Shown here piece by piece: positions 41,676 to 51,690 of a DNA stretch of 64,000 bases (its first letter is position 1; each line of letters opens with the position of its first letter). The notes beneath the pieces are model-generated. The model ran no database searches. It was not told the DNA's origin and saw nothing but the letters and a program-made list of their open reading frames with translations. A program made the position numbers and the translations under genes. The stretch comes from an uncultured Lachnospiraceae bacterium (GTDB taxonomy: Bacteria > Bacillota > Clostridia > Lachnospirales > Lachnospiraceae): positions 1-64,000 of the forward strand of contig CACZQN010000014.1 in assembly GCA_902783375.1 (NCBI GenBank), in the 5' to 3' direction.

Positions 41676-43973
41676 TTACCGCACAACCTCGACCTGCAGC
41701 CCATCTTCCATGGCTGCGATGCGGACATCTGCGTCCTTTCTCGAGCCACTGAGTGTCACGGTGATGACATCGCCGTTCCGCTCTGCGACGGCCTTCAGGA
41801 CCGGGATTCCCTCTGTATCACAGATCACGCGCTCTGCACATTTCCCATCTGCAAGCGCATAGATGCGGAGCTCAAGGCCATCGAGGTAATCATAATCCGG
41901 GCGGTCTGTGTGACTGCCGATCGGAAGGATGGTGTTCTCGCGGACATAGAGCGGCAGCGAGAAGAAGTCATAATGCTCTCTTCTCCATCCGCCGTGCGAA
42001 AGCACGCGCTCTCCGGTGAGCAGATGTGTCCAGGTTCCTTCCGGAAGATAGAAATCCACATCTCCGTCTGCGCGGAAGATCGGTGCTACGAGCAGTGCAT
42101 CGCCGAGCATGTACTGGCGGTCAAGATCTTCACAGCCGATCTCGTCGAATTCCAGCAGCATCGCGCGCATCATCGGGATGGAGGTCTCATGCGCTTCGAC
42201 AGCCTTCGCATACAGATACGGCATCAGACTATTCTTCAGTTTGCTGAAGGTCCGGCAGACGTCCACCGCTTCATCGCCAAAGAGCCACGGCACGCGGTAG
42301 GAATTCGATCCGTGAAGTCTCGAATGCGAGGACAGCAGGCCGAAGGCAAGCCATCTCTTATAGACATCCGGTGAAGCTGTTCCTTCAAATCCGCCGATAT
42401 CATGGCTCCAGAAGCCGAATCCGGAAAGTGTCAGGCCAAGGCCGCCGCGCAGGGATTCCGACATAGAGACATAAGTGGAGTTGCAGTCGCCGCCCCAGTG
42501 GACCGGGAACTTCTGACCACCGACTGTCGCACTTCTTGCAAAGAGGATCGCCTCCTCTTCTCCGCGCTCTTCTGCAATCGTATCATAGACCAGTTTGTTG
42601 TAAAGATAGGTGTAATAATTGTGCATCCGCACCGGATCGCTGCCATCATAGTAGGCCACATCCGTCGGAATTCTCTCACCGAAGTCTGTCTTGAACGCAT
42701 CGACGCCCTGGCGCATCAGCTTGATCAGCTTTCCCTTATACCATTCGCAGGCTTCCGGATTGGTGAAATCGACCACAGAGCAGCCGCCCTGCCACAGATC
42801 CCACTGCCAGATGTCTCCGTTCGGTCTCTTCAGCAGATATCCGCCTTCCACAGCCTCATCGAAGACCGGCGAGTGCTGTCCGAGGTACGGGTTGATCCAG
42901 ACGCAGACCTTCAGTCCCTTCGCATGCAGTCTCGCAAGCATGCCCTCGACATCCGGGAACATATCCGGATCCCACTCAAAACCGCACCACTCATTTTCCT
43001 TCATCCAGAAACAATCAAAGTGGAATACGGACATCGGGATTTCGCGCTCTGCCATGCCGTCGATGAAACTGTTGACGGTATCCTCATCATAGGAAGTTGT
43101 GAAGGAGGAGGACAGCCACAGGCCGAAACTCCAGACCGGCGGCAGCGCAGGTCTTCCGGAGAGTGCGCCGTAGCGGGTCAGCACGCCTTTTCTGTCCGGT
43201 GCCCCGATCACGATAAAGTCAAGCTTCTCACCCGGCACGGAGAACTGCACCTTCGTAACCGCTTCGGAACAGACCTCAAAGGAAACCGGACCCGGATCAT
43301 TGACCAGCACACCATAGCCGCGGCTGGAGAGATAGAACGGGATATTCTTATAGGAAATCTCCGAAGACGTACCACCATCCTCATTCCAGATATCAACGAC
43401 CTGGCCATTTCTCACAAATGGCGTGAACCGCTCGCCGAGGCCGTAGATCTTCTCGCCGACCCCGACATCCAGCTGTCCGCGCATGAAATTCCCATCCGGT
43501 GTTGTCACATGAGAAAGCATCGCGGTGCCGAAGCGGTCACCGACTGCTGTCAGCTCTCTGCCGTCATAGTCATAGACAAAGCTGCACGGGAAGATGTTCC
43601 GGATCGTGAGATGCAGCTTTCCGGAAGAAATCTTCCAGATCTTTGTTGTGGATTCCATCCCGAACATATTGGTGCCGGTCTCTTCGCTCTCTTCAAAACC
43701 AAGCACGACCTTCTGTTCATTCAATTCAAATTTCGGATACTTCTGCCGGTCGCCCTTGAAATGAACCACCTTTGTCTCGAGCATGTCTTCGCCCGGAGAA
43801 GTGATCTCGATCTCGAGTGTCGGTCCGTCCATACTTCGTTCCTGTCTGTAGGAAGAAACGCCGAAAATGGATACTTTGGTGCCGTCTTCTGACAGACGCA
43901 CCTGGCGGATCTGTGTCAGAGATGCACTGTTGAACCCTTCTTTCATCCGCCACTGGCCAAGATTGAACTTCAT
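41676..43973 (-). CDS. yicI: GH31 alpha-xylosidase
   Basis: A 765-residue cytoplasmic glycosidase closely resembling E. coli YicI throughout, for example KTDFGERIPTDV and FGLLSSHSRLHGS. The nucleophile Asp430 and acid/base Asp496 (HWGGD) lie exactly 14 residues after YicI Asp416 and Asp482. YicI releases alpha-linked xylose, for example from isoprimeverose derived from xyloglucan. The start MKFNLGQWRMKEGFN follows CGGAGG. A GPH symporter lies nearby, as in yicJ-yicI and xylP-xylQ, but here the phosphoglucomutase gene intervenes. Confidence 0.94.
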   Translation of the reverse strand: MKFNLGQWRMKEGFNSASLTQIRQVRLSEDGTKVSIFGVSSYRQERSMDGPTLEIEITSPGEDMLETKVVHFKGDRQKYPKFELNEQKVVLGFEESEETGTNMFGMESTTKIWKISSGKLHLTIRNIFPCSFVYDYDGRELTAVGDRFGTAMLSHVTTPDGNFMRGQLDVGVGEKIYGLGERFTPFVRNGQVVDIWNEDGGTSSEISYKNIPFYLSSRGYGVLVNDPGPVSFEVCSEAVTKVQFSVPGEKLDFIVIGAPDRKGVLTRYGALSGRPALPPVWSFGLWLSSSFTTSYDEDTVNSFIDGMAEREIPMSVFHFDCFWMKENEWCGFEWDPDMFPDVEGMLARLHAKGLKVCVWINPYLGQHSPVFDEAVEGGYLLKRPNGDIWQWDLWQGGCSVVDFTNPEACEWYKGKLIKLMRQGVDAFKTDFGERIPTDVAYYDGSDPVRMHNYYTYLYNKLVYDTIAEERGEEEAILFARSATVGGQKFPVHWGGDCNSTYVSMSESLRGGLGLTLSGFGFWSHDIGGFEGTASPDVYKRWLAFGLLSSHSRLHGSNSYRVPWLFGDEAVDVCRTFSKLKNSLMPYLYAKAVEAHETSIPMMRAMLLEFDEIGCEDLDRQYMLGDALLVAPIFRADGDVDFYLPEGTWTHLLTGERVLSHGGWRREHYDFFSLPLYVRENTILPIGSHTDRPDYDYLDGLELRIYALADGKCAERVICDTEGIPVLKAVAERNGDVITVTLSGSRKDADVRIAAMEDGLQVEVVR

Positions 43974-44071
43974 AAAAACCTCCGTATTAGAGAAAAGCAC
44001 TCAGATGAGTGCTTTTCCCGATATCTGTTGTCTTCTCACGAAGACATTTCATCAAACTGATCAGGCCCGCA

Positions 44072-45754
44072 TCAGGACAGGATCGGCTTCACTGCTTCTG
44101 CAAGAAGATCCTTCTCTGCCTGTGCCTCAGCAAGATCCTTGCCAAGGGTTGTGAAGTAGGTCTTGATCTTTGGCTCAGTACCGGACGGGCGGACAACAAC
44201 GGTTGCACCATCCTCGAGGCTGTAGATCAGGACGTTCGACTTCGGAAGACCGGTCTCTTCCGGCTTCTCATAGTCAACAGCCTTGGTAACTTTCTTTCCT
44301 GCAAACTCTGCCGGCGGATTCTTGCGGAGATCATCCATGATGCCTGCCATCTTGTCCATACCGGAAAGGCCCGGGAACTCGAAGCTGTCGACCTTGTTCA
44401 GATATCTGCCATACTCTGCATAGATTTCCTCAAGGCGCTGCTTGATGCTCGATCCGATGGAACGATAATATGCAGCCATCTCGCAGATCAGCATGGAACC
44501 GATGATCGCATCCTTGTCGCGGACATACGGTCCTGCAAGGTAGCCGTAGCTCTCCTCGAAACCGAAGATGAAGCGGTCTACTTCACCGGCCTCTTCGAGC
44601 TGTGCGATCTGGTCGCCGATCCACTTGAAGCCGGTCAGGACGCTGCGCATCTCAACGCCGTAGTGTGCTGCAACAGCATCTGCAAGCGGTGTGGAGACGA
44701 TCGACTTCACGGCAACCGGATTCTTCGGCATGGTACCCTTCTCGATGCGGCCTGCGCAGATGTAGTCGAGAAGCAGGACGCCCATTTCATTACCGCTGAC
44801 AAGCTCATAGGAGCCGTCCGGACACTTCATGGCGATACCGACACGGTCTGCATCCGGGTCCGTAGCAAGCATCAGATCTGCGCCGACTTCCTTTGCGAGC
44901 TCGAGGCCCTTCTCCAGTGCAGCGTAAATCTCCGGGTTCGGATAAGAACAGGTTGTGAAATAGCCGTTCGGATATTCCTGTTCCGGAACGATGGTGATGT
45001 CTGTGATGCCCATATCCTTCAGGACTCTGGTCACCGGAACAAGACCGGTGCCGTTCAGTGGCGAGTACACAAGCTTCAGGCCTGCAGTCTTGCACAGACC
45101 CGGTCTGACCTGACGTGCCTCAATGGCTTCATAAAGGGCTTCCTTGCAGTCGTCCCCGACAAACTTGATCAGACCCTTCTCAACACCTTCTGCAAAGCTC
45201 ATATACTTTGCGCCGGTAAGGACATCCGTCTTCTGGATGGAATCATAGACGACAGCTGCAGCATCATCGGTCATCTGGCAGCCATCCGGGCCATATGCCT
45301 TATAGCCGTTGTACTTCGCCGGGTTGTGGGAAGCGGTGACCATGATACCTGCGTTGCAGTGATAATATCTGGTTGCAAAGGACAGTGCCGGAACCGGCAT
45401 CAGCTCATCATAAATGCGGACATGGATGCCATTGGCAGCAAGAACGCCTGCAGCATCTCTTGCGAAATTCCAGCCCTTCAGACGGCTGTCATAGCTGATT
45501 GCTACGGTCTGTGTGCCACCCTGGGTCTTGACCCAGTCAGCGACACCCTGTGTTGCCTGGCGGACAACCCAGATATTCATACGGTTCGTGCCTGCGCCGA
45601 GTGTTCCTCTGAGTCCGGCCGTCCCGAACTGCAGCGCAACTGCAAACCGTTCCTTAATCGCTTCATCATCCCCTTCAATGTTGCGGAGCTCTGTGTTCAG
45701 ATCGACATCAATGAGATCTGCCTCAAGCCAGCGCTTATACTCATCCTGATACAT
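44072..45754 (-). CDS. Alpha-phosphoglucomutase / phosphomannomutase
   Basis: A 560-residue phosphohexomutase, longer than GlmM/ManB and matching the PgcA-type phosphoglucomutase of Firmicutes. The active-site phosphoserine is Ser142 (TASHNP), the magnesium loop is DPDADR near 300, the sugar-binding loop is GFEESYGYL, and RPSGTEPKIK binds the phosphate. It interconverts glucose-1-P and glucose-6-P. The start MYQDEYKRWLEAD follows GAAAGGAAGG. It lies about 100 bp upstream of yicI on the same strand. Confidence 0.93.
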   Translation of the reverse strand: MYQDEYKRWLEADLIDVDLNTELRNIEGDDEAIKERFAVALQFGTAGLRGTLGAGTNRMNIWVVRQATQGVADWVKTQGGTQTVAISYDSRLKGWNFARDAAGVLAANGIHVRIYDELMPVPALSFATRYYHCNAGIMVTASHNPAKYNGYKAYGPDGCQMTDDAAAVVYDSIQKTDVLTGAKYMSFAEGVEKGLIKFVGDDCKEALYEAIEARQVRPGLCKTAGLKLVYSPLNGTGLVPVTRVLKDMGITDITIVPEQEYPNGYFTTCSYPNPEIYAALEKGLELAKEVGADLMLATDPDADRVGIAMKCPDGSYELVSGNEMGVLLLDYICAGRIEKGTMPKNPVAVKSIVSTPLADAVAAHYGVEMRSVLTGFKWIGDQIAQLEEAGEVDRFIFGFEESYGYLAGPYVRDKDAIIGSMLICEMAAYYRSIGSSIKQRLEEIYAEYGRYLNKVDSFEFPGLSGMDKMAGIMDDLRKNPPAEFAGKKVTKAVDYEKPEETGLPKSNVLIYSLEDGATVVVRPSGTEPKIKTYFTTLGKDLAEAQAEKDLLAEAVKPILS

Positions 45755-45907
45755 AAGATATCCTTCCTTTCTGATGATCAAATTCGGTGGACAACCACAC
45801 CCTCCTGTAATTGTACTATATTCTCATGAAAAAGGGAACAATCTTTTATGCAAAATGTTCAGATTTTCGTCTGTTTTCCCCTTTTTCTGAAAAGGCATGG
45901 ATTCATC

Positions 45908-45936
45908 TTGACGCAGGCCGCCCACTGGATTAAGGT
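45908..45936 (+). promoter_or_regulatory. Possible promoter of the GPH symporter gene
   Basis: TTGACG (45908-45913), a 17-bp spacer and TAAGGT (45931-45936), ending 31 bp before the ATG. The -10 is a moderate match. Confidence 0.35.
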
Positions 45937-45966
45937 GAAAGAAGGAACATTTCCCGGAGGTTCAGA

Positions 45967-47367
45967 ATGAACATGCAGAATGAAAATACTTCGATCCTTC
46001 CCGTCCGCGAGAAGGTCAGCTATGCACTGGGCGATTTCGCCTGCTGTCTGATCTGGCAGTCGATCTCCGTCTATCTGCTTTATTATTTTACGAATGTTGC
46101 CGGCGTGCCGACTGCCGATGCCGTTCGGATCATCTCCATCTCCAAAATTCTTGACGGGATCACAGATATTCTGATGGGCTTTGTCATCGACCGGACAAAG
46201 TCCCGCTTCGGCAAGGTCCGCCCGTATATTCTCACTATGGGACTGCCGCTGGGACTCTCGACGATCCTGCTCTTCTCCGTCCCGTCCGGTCTTTCGATCG
46301 GCGGTAAGCTGATCTGGATCTTCGTCTGCTATAACCTGGTGACGACCGTTTTCTATACTGCACTGAATGTCCCTTATTCCAGTTTTCACTGCTTCCTGAC
46401 CGATGATTCGGGCGAGCGTGCAAGGCTGTCAAACATCCGCCTGGTCTTTGCCTACGCGGCACAGGTGCTGATCAACGGCTCCGTCTTCTTTCTCGTCAGA
46501 AAGCTCGGCGGCGGAGAACTTGCCGATCAGAGCGGCTGGACAAAGGCCTTCCTGATCATCGGAATTGCCTGCTTCCTGCTGACCCTCGTGACCTTCTTCG
46601 GGACAAAAGAACGCGTCAGTGGGGAAAGCAGCGGGAGCGGGCATCCTTCTGTGACAATTCTCGATTCCCTGCGGTCTGTCGGCCAGAACAAGTATCTGCT
46701 CATGATCCTTGCGACGTCCCTCTGCTCCTTCATGCAGAGCGCCATCGGGATGGGCGCAGCGGCCTATTTCGCCCAGTTCATCCTGAAGAATGTGGATGCC
46801 ACCGGTTCCATCACGAATGCACAGTCCATCGCCCAGGTGCTGACGCTGGTCTTCGTCACCCCTGTCCTACTGCGGCATTTTAAGAAACATACGCTCTACC
46901 AGGCATCGACCATTCTCATGATCATCAGTTTCTTCGGCAGTGCACTCGCGCCGGATAAACTGCCGCTGATCCTCGCCATGAACGCACTGAAGGGCATCGC
47001 ATTTGCCGGGACAACTACGATGATCTACGGCATGTGCGCAGATGCGATCGACTACGGCGAATGGAAGACCGGCATCAACTCCGCCGGCCTCGGCACCGCC
47101 ATGATGCAGGGCCTCGGCAAGTTCGGAATGGGCATTGGCACCTACATTCTCGGTCTCATCCTGGACTTCGGCGGCTTCGAAGCCTCCGCCGCCGTCCAGA
47201 CCGCATCGGGCGAAGCCGCCCTCATCGGCTGCTACACCTGGATCCCAGGCATCTTCCTTGTCGTGACCTTCCTGATCATGCTCGCCTACCACCTCGACCG
47301 GGAATACCCGGCAATCATCAGGGAATTGAATAAAAGAAGAGGCCGGGAGCAATTTCATCTATACTGA
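45967..47367 (+). CDS. GPH-family sugar:cation symporter (XylP/YicJ-like)
   Basis: A 466-residue, 12-span membrane protein of the glycoside-pentoside-hexuronide family: KVSYALGDFACCLIWQ at the N-terminus and the DRTKSRFGKVRPYIL loop after the second span are family signatures. It is divergent from phosphoglucomutase and yicI; the pairing of a GPH transporter with a GH31 alpha-xylosidase recalls xylPQ and yicJI, so isoprimeverose or a similar xyloside is the likely cargo (inference). The RBS GGAGGTTCAG precedes the ATG. Confidence 0.87.
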   Translation: MNMQNENTSILPVREKVSYALGDFACCLIWQSISVYLLYYFTNVAGVPTADAVRIISISKILDGITDILMGFVIDRTKSRFGKVRPYILTMGLPLGLSTILLFSVPSGLSIGGKLIWIFVCYNLVTTVFYTALNVPYSSFHCFLTDDSGERARLSNIRLVFAYAAQVLINGSVFFLVRKLGGGELADQSGWTKAFLIIGIACFLLTLVTFFGTKERVSGESSGSGHPSVTILDSLRSVGQNKYLLMILATSLCSFMQSAIGMGAAAYFAQFILKNVDATGSITNAQSIAQVLTLVFVTPVLLRHFKKHTLYQASTILMIISFFGSALAPDKLPLILAMNALKGIAFAGTTTMIYGMCADAIDYGEWKTGINSAGLGTAMMQGLGKFGMGIGTYILGLILDFGGFEASAAVQTASGEAALIGCYTWIPGIFLVVTFLIMLAYHLDREYPAIIRELNKRRGREQFHLY

Positions 47368-47404
47368 ATCATATTCATACGTACTATAGAAGGAGGGATT
47401 TGAT

Positions 47405-47929
47405 ATGTCATTTTTAGAACTTGCTAAAGAACGTTATTCCTGCAGAAGTCTGACGGATAAGCCTGTCGAGCAGGAGAAGATTGATCAGATCATTGAGGCC
47501 GGGAGAATTGCCCCGACGGCCAAGAATGCGCAGCCGGTCAAGATCTGGGTGTTCCAGAGTGAAGAGGCGCTTGCAAAGGTCCGTCAGTGCACACCGATGA
47601 CATTTGCCCAGGTTGCTCCGGTCATCTTCGTGATCGGCGCAAAGCCGGATGCAGAAGGCGTCTTCGTCCGCCCGTTTGACCAGGCAAACTTCGCCGATGT
47701 CGATGCAGGCATTGTCGCAACCCACATGATGCTTGAGATCGCAGATCTGGGTCTTGGGACCACCTGGGTCGGATTCTTCGATCCGATCAAACTTGCGGAA
47801 CTCTTCCCGGAGATGGAAGGCTATCATCTGGATGCCATGTTCCCGGTCGGCTATCCGGCAGAGGATGCAGCACCGGCACCGCGTCACACCGAGTACAAGC
47901 CGTTCGATGAGATGGTGAAGATCCTGTAA
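47405..47929 (+). CDS. Nitroreductase family protein
   Basis: A 174-residue FMN-dependent oxidoreductase: YSCRSLTDKPVEQEKIDQIIEAGRIAPTAKNAQP at the N-terminus carries the FMN-binding Arg-Ser, and GLGTTWVGFFDP near residue 117 is a usual family site. It is a short form likely to dimerise. The RBS AAGGAGGG precedes the ATG, 37 bp after the symporter gene, so co-transcription is possible; a terminator follows. Confidence 0.9.
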   Translation: MSFLELAKERYSCRSLTDKPVEQEKIDQIIEAGRIAPTAKNAQPVKIWVFQSEEALAKVRQCTPMTFAQVAPVIFVIGAKPDAEGVFVRPFDQANFADVDAGIVATHMMLEIADLGLGTTWVGFFDPIKLAELFPEMEGYHLDAMFPVGYPAEDAAPAPRHTEYKPFDEMVKIL

Positions 47930-47950
47930 TCAGCCAATCTTTGTATACAG

Positions 47951-47988
47951 AAAAGGGACTGTGACAAAACACAGTCCCTTTTCTTTCT
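47951..47988. terminator. Intrinsic terminator after the nitroreductase gene
   Basis: AAAAGGGACTGTG/CACAGTCCCTTTT, a 13-bp perfect stem followed by a T-rich tail. Confidence 0.88.
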
Positions 47989-48026
47989 CATCTGTGACGA
48001 ACCACAGTCCATTCTAGTATTTTCTC

Positions 48027-48368
48027 TTACCCTCTTCTCGCTTCAATCAGAGGTTTCTCCCAGTCGATCGTTCCATCAAACTGTCCCGCAAGTGCTTCTG
48101 CTACCGGACGGATGCCAGCCAGAAAAGCTTCTTCCCGCTTCTTCGACCGTCTCCCGGATGCCTGATAGATCGCACGGCTTGCCTCGGCATCATAGGAGAT
48201 CCCAAAGTCCTCCGGATCCCTGTGTGGAAAGAAACTGATTCCAACTTCATAGGATATCTTTCCTTCATCGGAGGTCGCGGTCAGCCGGACCAGAACGCCA
48301 TGACGTTCCACTTCATTCGCCACACAGAATCCCTCAAAATATTGCTGATAGACATCAATGACTTTCAT
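48027..48368 (-). CDS. Hypothetical 113-residue protein
   Basis: Not recognised. A soluble alpha/beta protein with a basic patch (GRRSKKRE) near residue 75 and no signal peptide or membrane span. The RBS GAGGAGG lies inside the end of the upstream gene, and the ATG overlaps that gene's TGA by four bases (ATGA), so translation is coupled to the MBL hydrolase. It probably serves the same pathway. Confidence 0.75.
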   Translation of the reverse strand: MKVIDVYQQYFEGFCVANEVERHGVLVRLTATSDEGKISYEVGISFFPHRDPEDFGISYDAEASRAIYQASGRRSKKREEAFLAGIRPVAEALAGQFDGTIDWEKPLIEARRG

Positions 48369-49027
48369 GTTCTTCGATACCTCCTCTTCTCCTCAGCCAC
48401 CGTCGTGGGTTCACTGTGGCCGGAGAGCAGCACGGTCTCCTCCGGAAGTGTAAATACCTTCTCGCGGATGCTCTGCCAGAGAGCGCGTCCGTCGCCGCCC
48501 GGGAACCGGTCATTCCCGACGCTCCCGCGGAAGATTGTATCTCCGGAAAACGCATAGCCTTCCGCCTCGTTATAATAGAGGATGGAATCCGTCGTGTGCC
48601 CCGGTGTATGGATCACACGGTATTTCTTCCCGGATGATAACAGGATCTCTTCTCCATCCTGCACAGCATGCAGCGTGAGATCATCGGAATCCTGCAGCAG
48701 GATCTGGTTCCCGAACTGGGAGGACAGATTCCAGGCCGGATCGGTCAGATACTTTCTCCCATTCTCATGGATATAGACCGGGACCGGCCCCTTTGCGGGA
48801 TTCTTTTCGGCAAGAAAATGGGCCACCTCCGCGACACCGCCGATATGATCGAAATGACCGTGCGTCAGAAAGATCGCCTCGATCTGAAACCTGCGTTCTT
48901 CGATGATCCCTTCCAGTTTTTCAGGCTCAGCGCCGGGATCCACAAGAATCCCGGCACCTGTCTCTTCATCGATATCAAAATAAGAAATGACATCAATCGC
49001 TCCGAGGAGCGTCATGGCATAAACCAT
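48365..49027 (-). CDS. MBL-fold metallo-hydrolase, glyoxalase II-like
   Basis: A 220-residue protein with THGHFDH (zinc site), HTPGHTTDS, FSGDTIF and a C-terminal SGHSEPT, the ligand set of the glyoxalase II-like group. Members hydrolyse thioesters or remove sulfide or lactoyl groups in the cytoplasm. The start at 49027 lies four bases after the stop of the preceding gene; it overlaps the next gene by four bases. Confidence 0.88.
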   Translation of the reverse strand: MVYAMTLLGAIDVISYFDIDEETGAGILVDPGAEPEKLEGIIEERRFQIEAIFLTHGHFDHIGGVAEVAHFLAEKNPAKGPVPVYIHENGRKYLTDPAWNLSSQFGNQILLQDSDDLTLHAVQDGEEILLSSGKKYRVIHTPGHTTDSILYYNEAEGYAFSGDTIFRGSVGNDRFPGGDGRALWQSIREKVFTLPEETVLLSGHSEPTTVAEEKRRYRRT

Positions 49028-49031
49028 CTTT

Positions 49032-50210
49032 TCACACTACCTTCGTAAAGATTCTCACATATGGTCCTGTCTTCCGGTGCTCCAGATTCACATAGCAGTC
49101 TGCTCCGTTCAGGAAAGAGAGCGCCTCCGAATCCGTTGTCAGCACCGGCTTCCAATTCATATCCGGGCCGCAGCTGTTCACCACCTTGACGAAACAATCT
49201 GCACCGGTGTAGTCCTGCCCGGTGATGGTATAGGTCGCCTCACAATGCTGCGGCTTCTTGCCCTGCCACTGCTGGACATCGGCCGCTCCTGGTTCTATTC
49301 TGCCGAGAAAATACGGGCTTTCTGCCGTACCCACGAACGGAAGGGTTACTGTGGAAGCACCTTTTCCGGTGAATTCGATCTCTCTCCCGGTCAGCTTCAC
49401 GTCGACCGCGAGCACCTCACTGCGTCCCGCCAGGAACTGGTCGATGACAAAGAATGCCCGTTCATTCTCTACCTTGTTGAACCCGTGGTCTGCATCCTCT
49501 AACAGATGCATGACTACATCGGCACGCGGCGCGCCGGTCTTTGACTGATATGCTTCAAACGCACGGACAGCATAGGAGACATTCACGATCCGGTCCTTTG
49601 TCCCATGCAGGATCAGGACCGGTCCCCGGTAGGCAGAGATCTCCGCAAACGGATCCATGTGCATGACATCCATTGGATATCTTCTGCCCAGCTTCATCGG
49701 CCCGCACTGGAATTTCTCCGGGACATCATCCGGATCAAACTTTGCCGTCATCATCTTCCCTGCCCTGGCATCATCCGGGATGCAGAGGGCCGGATAGAAA
49801 AGGATCAGCTTATGGATCTTCTCCTGGAGCTCTGCAGCCACAAGGGCGGATACAAAACCGCCCTGGCTGCAGCCGGCCAGGAGTATTTCCTGCTCATCGG
49901 TGAACGGAAGACCCGACGCATATGCAATGACAGCCTTCAGATCTTCTTTCTCGGTCAGAACCGACATATCCCAGGTATTACCATCACTTCTGCCATGGAC
50001 ACAGCCGCCGCAGAAGTCATAGGTGAACGCGACATAACCCCTCTCGGCAAAGTACCGGGCATAGTCAGCAGTTGTTTTCTCATTTGCCATAAAACCATGG
50101 CTGATGATCGCAATCGGAAGGCGATCCTGATTACTGCGGTAGATCGTGCCGCGGATCATCAGCCCATCGCGTTCTGTTTCAAATCTCGTTTCCTGAAGAA
50201 TGGATTTCAT
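49032..50210 (-). CDS. Two-domain alpha/beta hydrolase
   Basis: A 392-residue protein. Residues 1-270 form an alpha/beta hydrolase: nucleophile elbow AGCSQGG, acid in HGTKDRIVNV, catalytic His in DADHGF. Residues about 280-392 are an added beta-rich C-terminal domain I do not recognise. No signal peptide. The start MKSILQETRFETE follows AAAGGGAG; an upstream in-frame start adds six residues. It is followed closely by the MBL hydrolase and the 113-residue protein genes, forming a three-gene cassette. Confidence 0.82.
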   Translation of the reverse strand: MKSILQETRFETERDGLMIRGTIYRSNQDRLPIAIISHGFMANEKTTADYARYFAERGYVAFTYDFCGGCVHGRSDGNTWDMSVLTEKEDLKAVIAYASGLPFTDEQEILLAGCSQGGFVSALVAAELQEKIHKLILFYPALCIPDDARAGKMMTAKFDPDDVPEKFQCGPMKLGRRYPMDVMHMDPFAEISAYRGPVLILHGTKDRIVNVSYAVRAFEAYQSKTGAPRADVVMHLLEDADHGFNKVENERAFFVIDQFLAGRSEVLAVDVKLTGREIEFTGKGASTVTLPFVGTAESPYFLGRIEPGAADVQQWQGKKPQHCEATYTITGQDYTGADCFVKVVNSCGPDMNWKPVLTTDSEALSFLNGADCYVNLEHRKTGPYVRIFTKVV

Positions 50211-50255
50211 GTCTGTCTCCCTTTCCACCTACGCTGTCTGAATACCTTCAGATTG

Positions 50256-51647
50256 TCACACTGGTTCAGCATTCTCGAGGAATGCGCCATAGCACTTGTA
50301 GGCCTCATAGAGGTCAGCCTTGCTGATCAGTTCCCATGGTGCATGCATGGAAAGTACCGGAACGCCGCAGTCGATGACATTCATGCCGTACTTCGCGCAG
50401 AGATATGCGATGGTTCCGCCGCCGCCTGCATCCACACGGCCAAGCTCACAGGTCTGCCAGGAGACCTTTGCATCATCCATGATCTTCCGGACAGCTCCCA
50501 TGAATTCTGCATTGGCATCATTGCTGCCGGACTTTCCGCGGCTGCCGGTATACTTGTTGAAGCAGACACCCTCTCCGAGGAAGGCTGCGTTCTTTCTTTC
50601 AAAGACGGAAGCAAAATTCGGATCATACCCCGCAGAGACGTCGCTCGAGAGCATACGGCTGTTTGCCAGCGTGCGCTTCAGGCCAAGTTCGGAATACTCT
50701 TTTGTCAATGCATAGAGCTCTGCGACGGTGTTCTCAAAGTAGTGAGCGCCCCAGCCGGTTGCACCGACAGAGCCGATCTCTTCCTTATCGGTGATCGCAG
50801 CACAGACCGTATATTTCGGTGTGCCTGTCACATCAAGGACAGCCTGGATGGACGGGAATGCACAGACGCGGTCGTCATGGCCATATCCGGCGAGCATCGC
50901 GCGGTCAAAGCCGACTTCTCTGGTCGGGCCAGCCGGTACGATCTCAAGCTCTGCGGAGATGAAATCTTCCTCTTCCATCTGGTATTCCTTCTTCAGATAA
51001 TCGAGGATCGCCGTCTTCACCTTGTCCTTCTCTGCCTTCTTGTCCGGCACATGACCGATGATGAGGTCAAGATTCTCACCCGGCACCACCTCTGTAGCCT
51101 TCTTGCCCATCTGTTCCTGTGCCAGATGGATCAGCAGGTCAGAGATATAGAAAACCGGATCATCTGCCTTCTCACCGATTGCAACCGTGAGTTTTGTGCC
51201 ATCTTTCCGGATCACGACACCGTGCAGCGCCAGCGGCAGTGCCACCCACTGGTACTTCTTGATCCCGCCGTAGTAGTGGGTATCGAGATAGCAGATGCCA
51301 TCACTCTCATACACCGGGTTCTGCTTGACGTCAATTCTCGGGGAATCGATATGTGCGCCGAGGATATTCATACCGGCATCCAGTTCCTCTTCGCCCAGCA
51401 CGAAAGCCAGAAAACTCTTGTTCATCCAGTTGCGGTAAACCTTATCCCCTGCCTTCAGCTTCGCACCTTCCCTGATCAGCTGATCCAGATCTCTGAAACC
51501 GGCCTTCTCTGCCATACTGACAGCAGTCGTGACACATTCCCTCTCAGTCTTGCCGTTATCGAGAAATGCCCTGTAATCCTTTGCGAATGCTTCCAGCTTC
51601 TTCAGGTCTGTCTTCGTGTAACTCTCCCACGCGTTTTTCTTGTACAT
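50256..51647 (-). CDS. M18 family aspartyl aminopeptidase
   Basis: A 463-residue zinc aminopeptidase of the M18 family: GAHIDSPRIDVKQNP supplies the first zinc ligand, TDKEEIGSVGATG contains the catalytic Glu pair, and the C-terminal LSMHAPWELISKAD the last ligand. It removes acidic N-terminal residues from cytoplasmic peptides. The start MYKKNAWESYT follows TAGGAG. A short palindrome separates it from the GH2 gene upstream. Confidence 0.93.
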   Translation of the reverse strand: MYKKNAWESYTKTDLKKLEAFAKDYRAFLDNGKTERECVTTAVSMAEKAGFRDLDQLIREGAKLKAGDKVYRNWMNKSFLAFVLGEEELDAGMNILGAHIDSPRIDVKQNPVYESDGICYLDTHYYGGIKKYQWVALPLALHGVVIRKDGTKLTVAIGEKADDPVFYISDLLIHLAQEQMGKKATEVVPGENLDLIIGHVPDKKAEKDKVKTAILDYLKKEYQMEEEDFISAELEIVPAGPTREVGFDRAMLAGYGHDDRVCAFPSIQAVLDVTGTPKYTVCAAITDKEEIGSVGATGWGAHYFENTVAELYALTKEYSELGLKRTLANSRMLSSDVSAGYDPNFASVFERKNAAFLGEGVCFNKYTGSRGKSGSNDANAEFMGAVRKIMDDAKVSWQTCELGRVDAGGGGTIAYLCAKYGMNVIDCGVPVLSMHAPWELISKADLYEAYKCYGAFLENAEPV

Positions 51648-51690
51648 GTTGTAAAATCTCCTATCCGGCGTCTTCACGCCTGTATATTCT

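Noticed and set aside
47984..48015. A second terminator-like copy of the CACAGTCC sequence after the nitroreductase gene
   Set aside because: Only a partial half-repeat (TGTGACGAACCACAGTCC) is present, without a useful stem or T-run.
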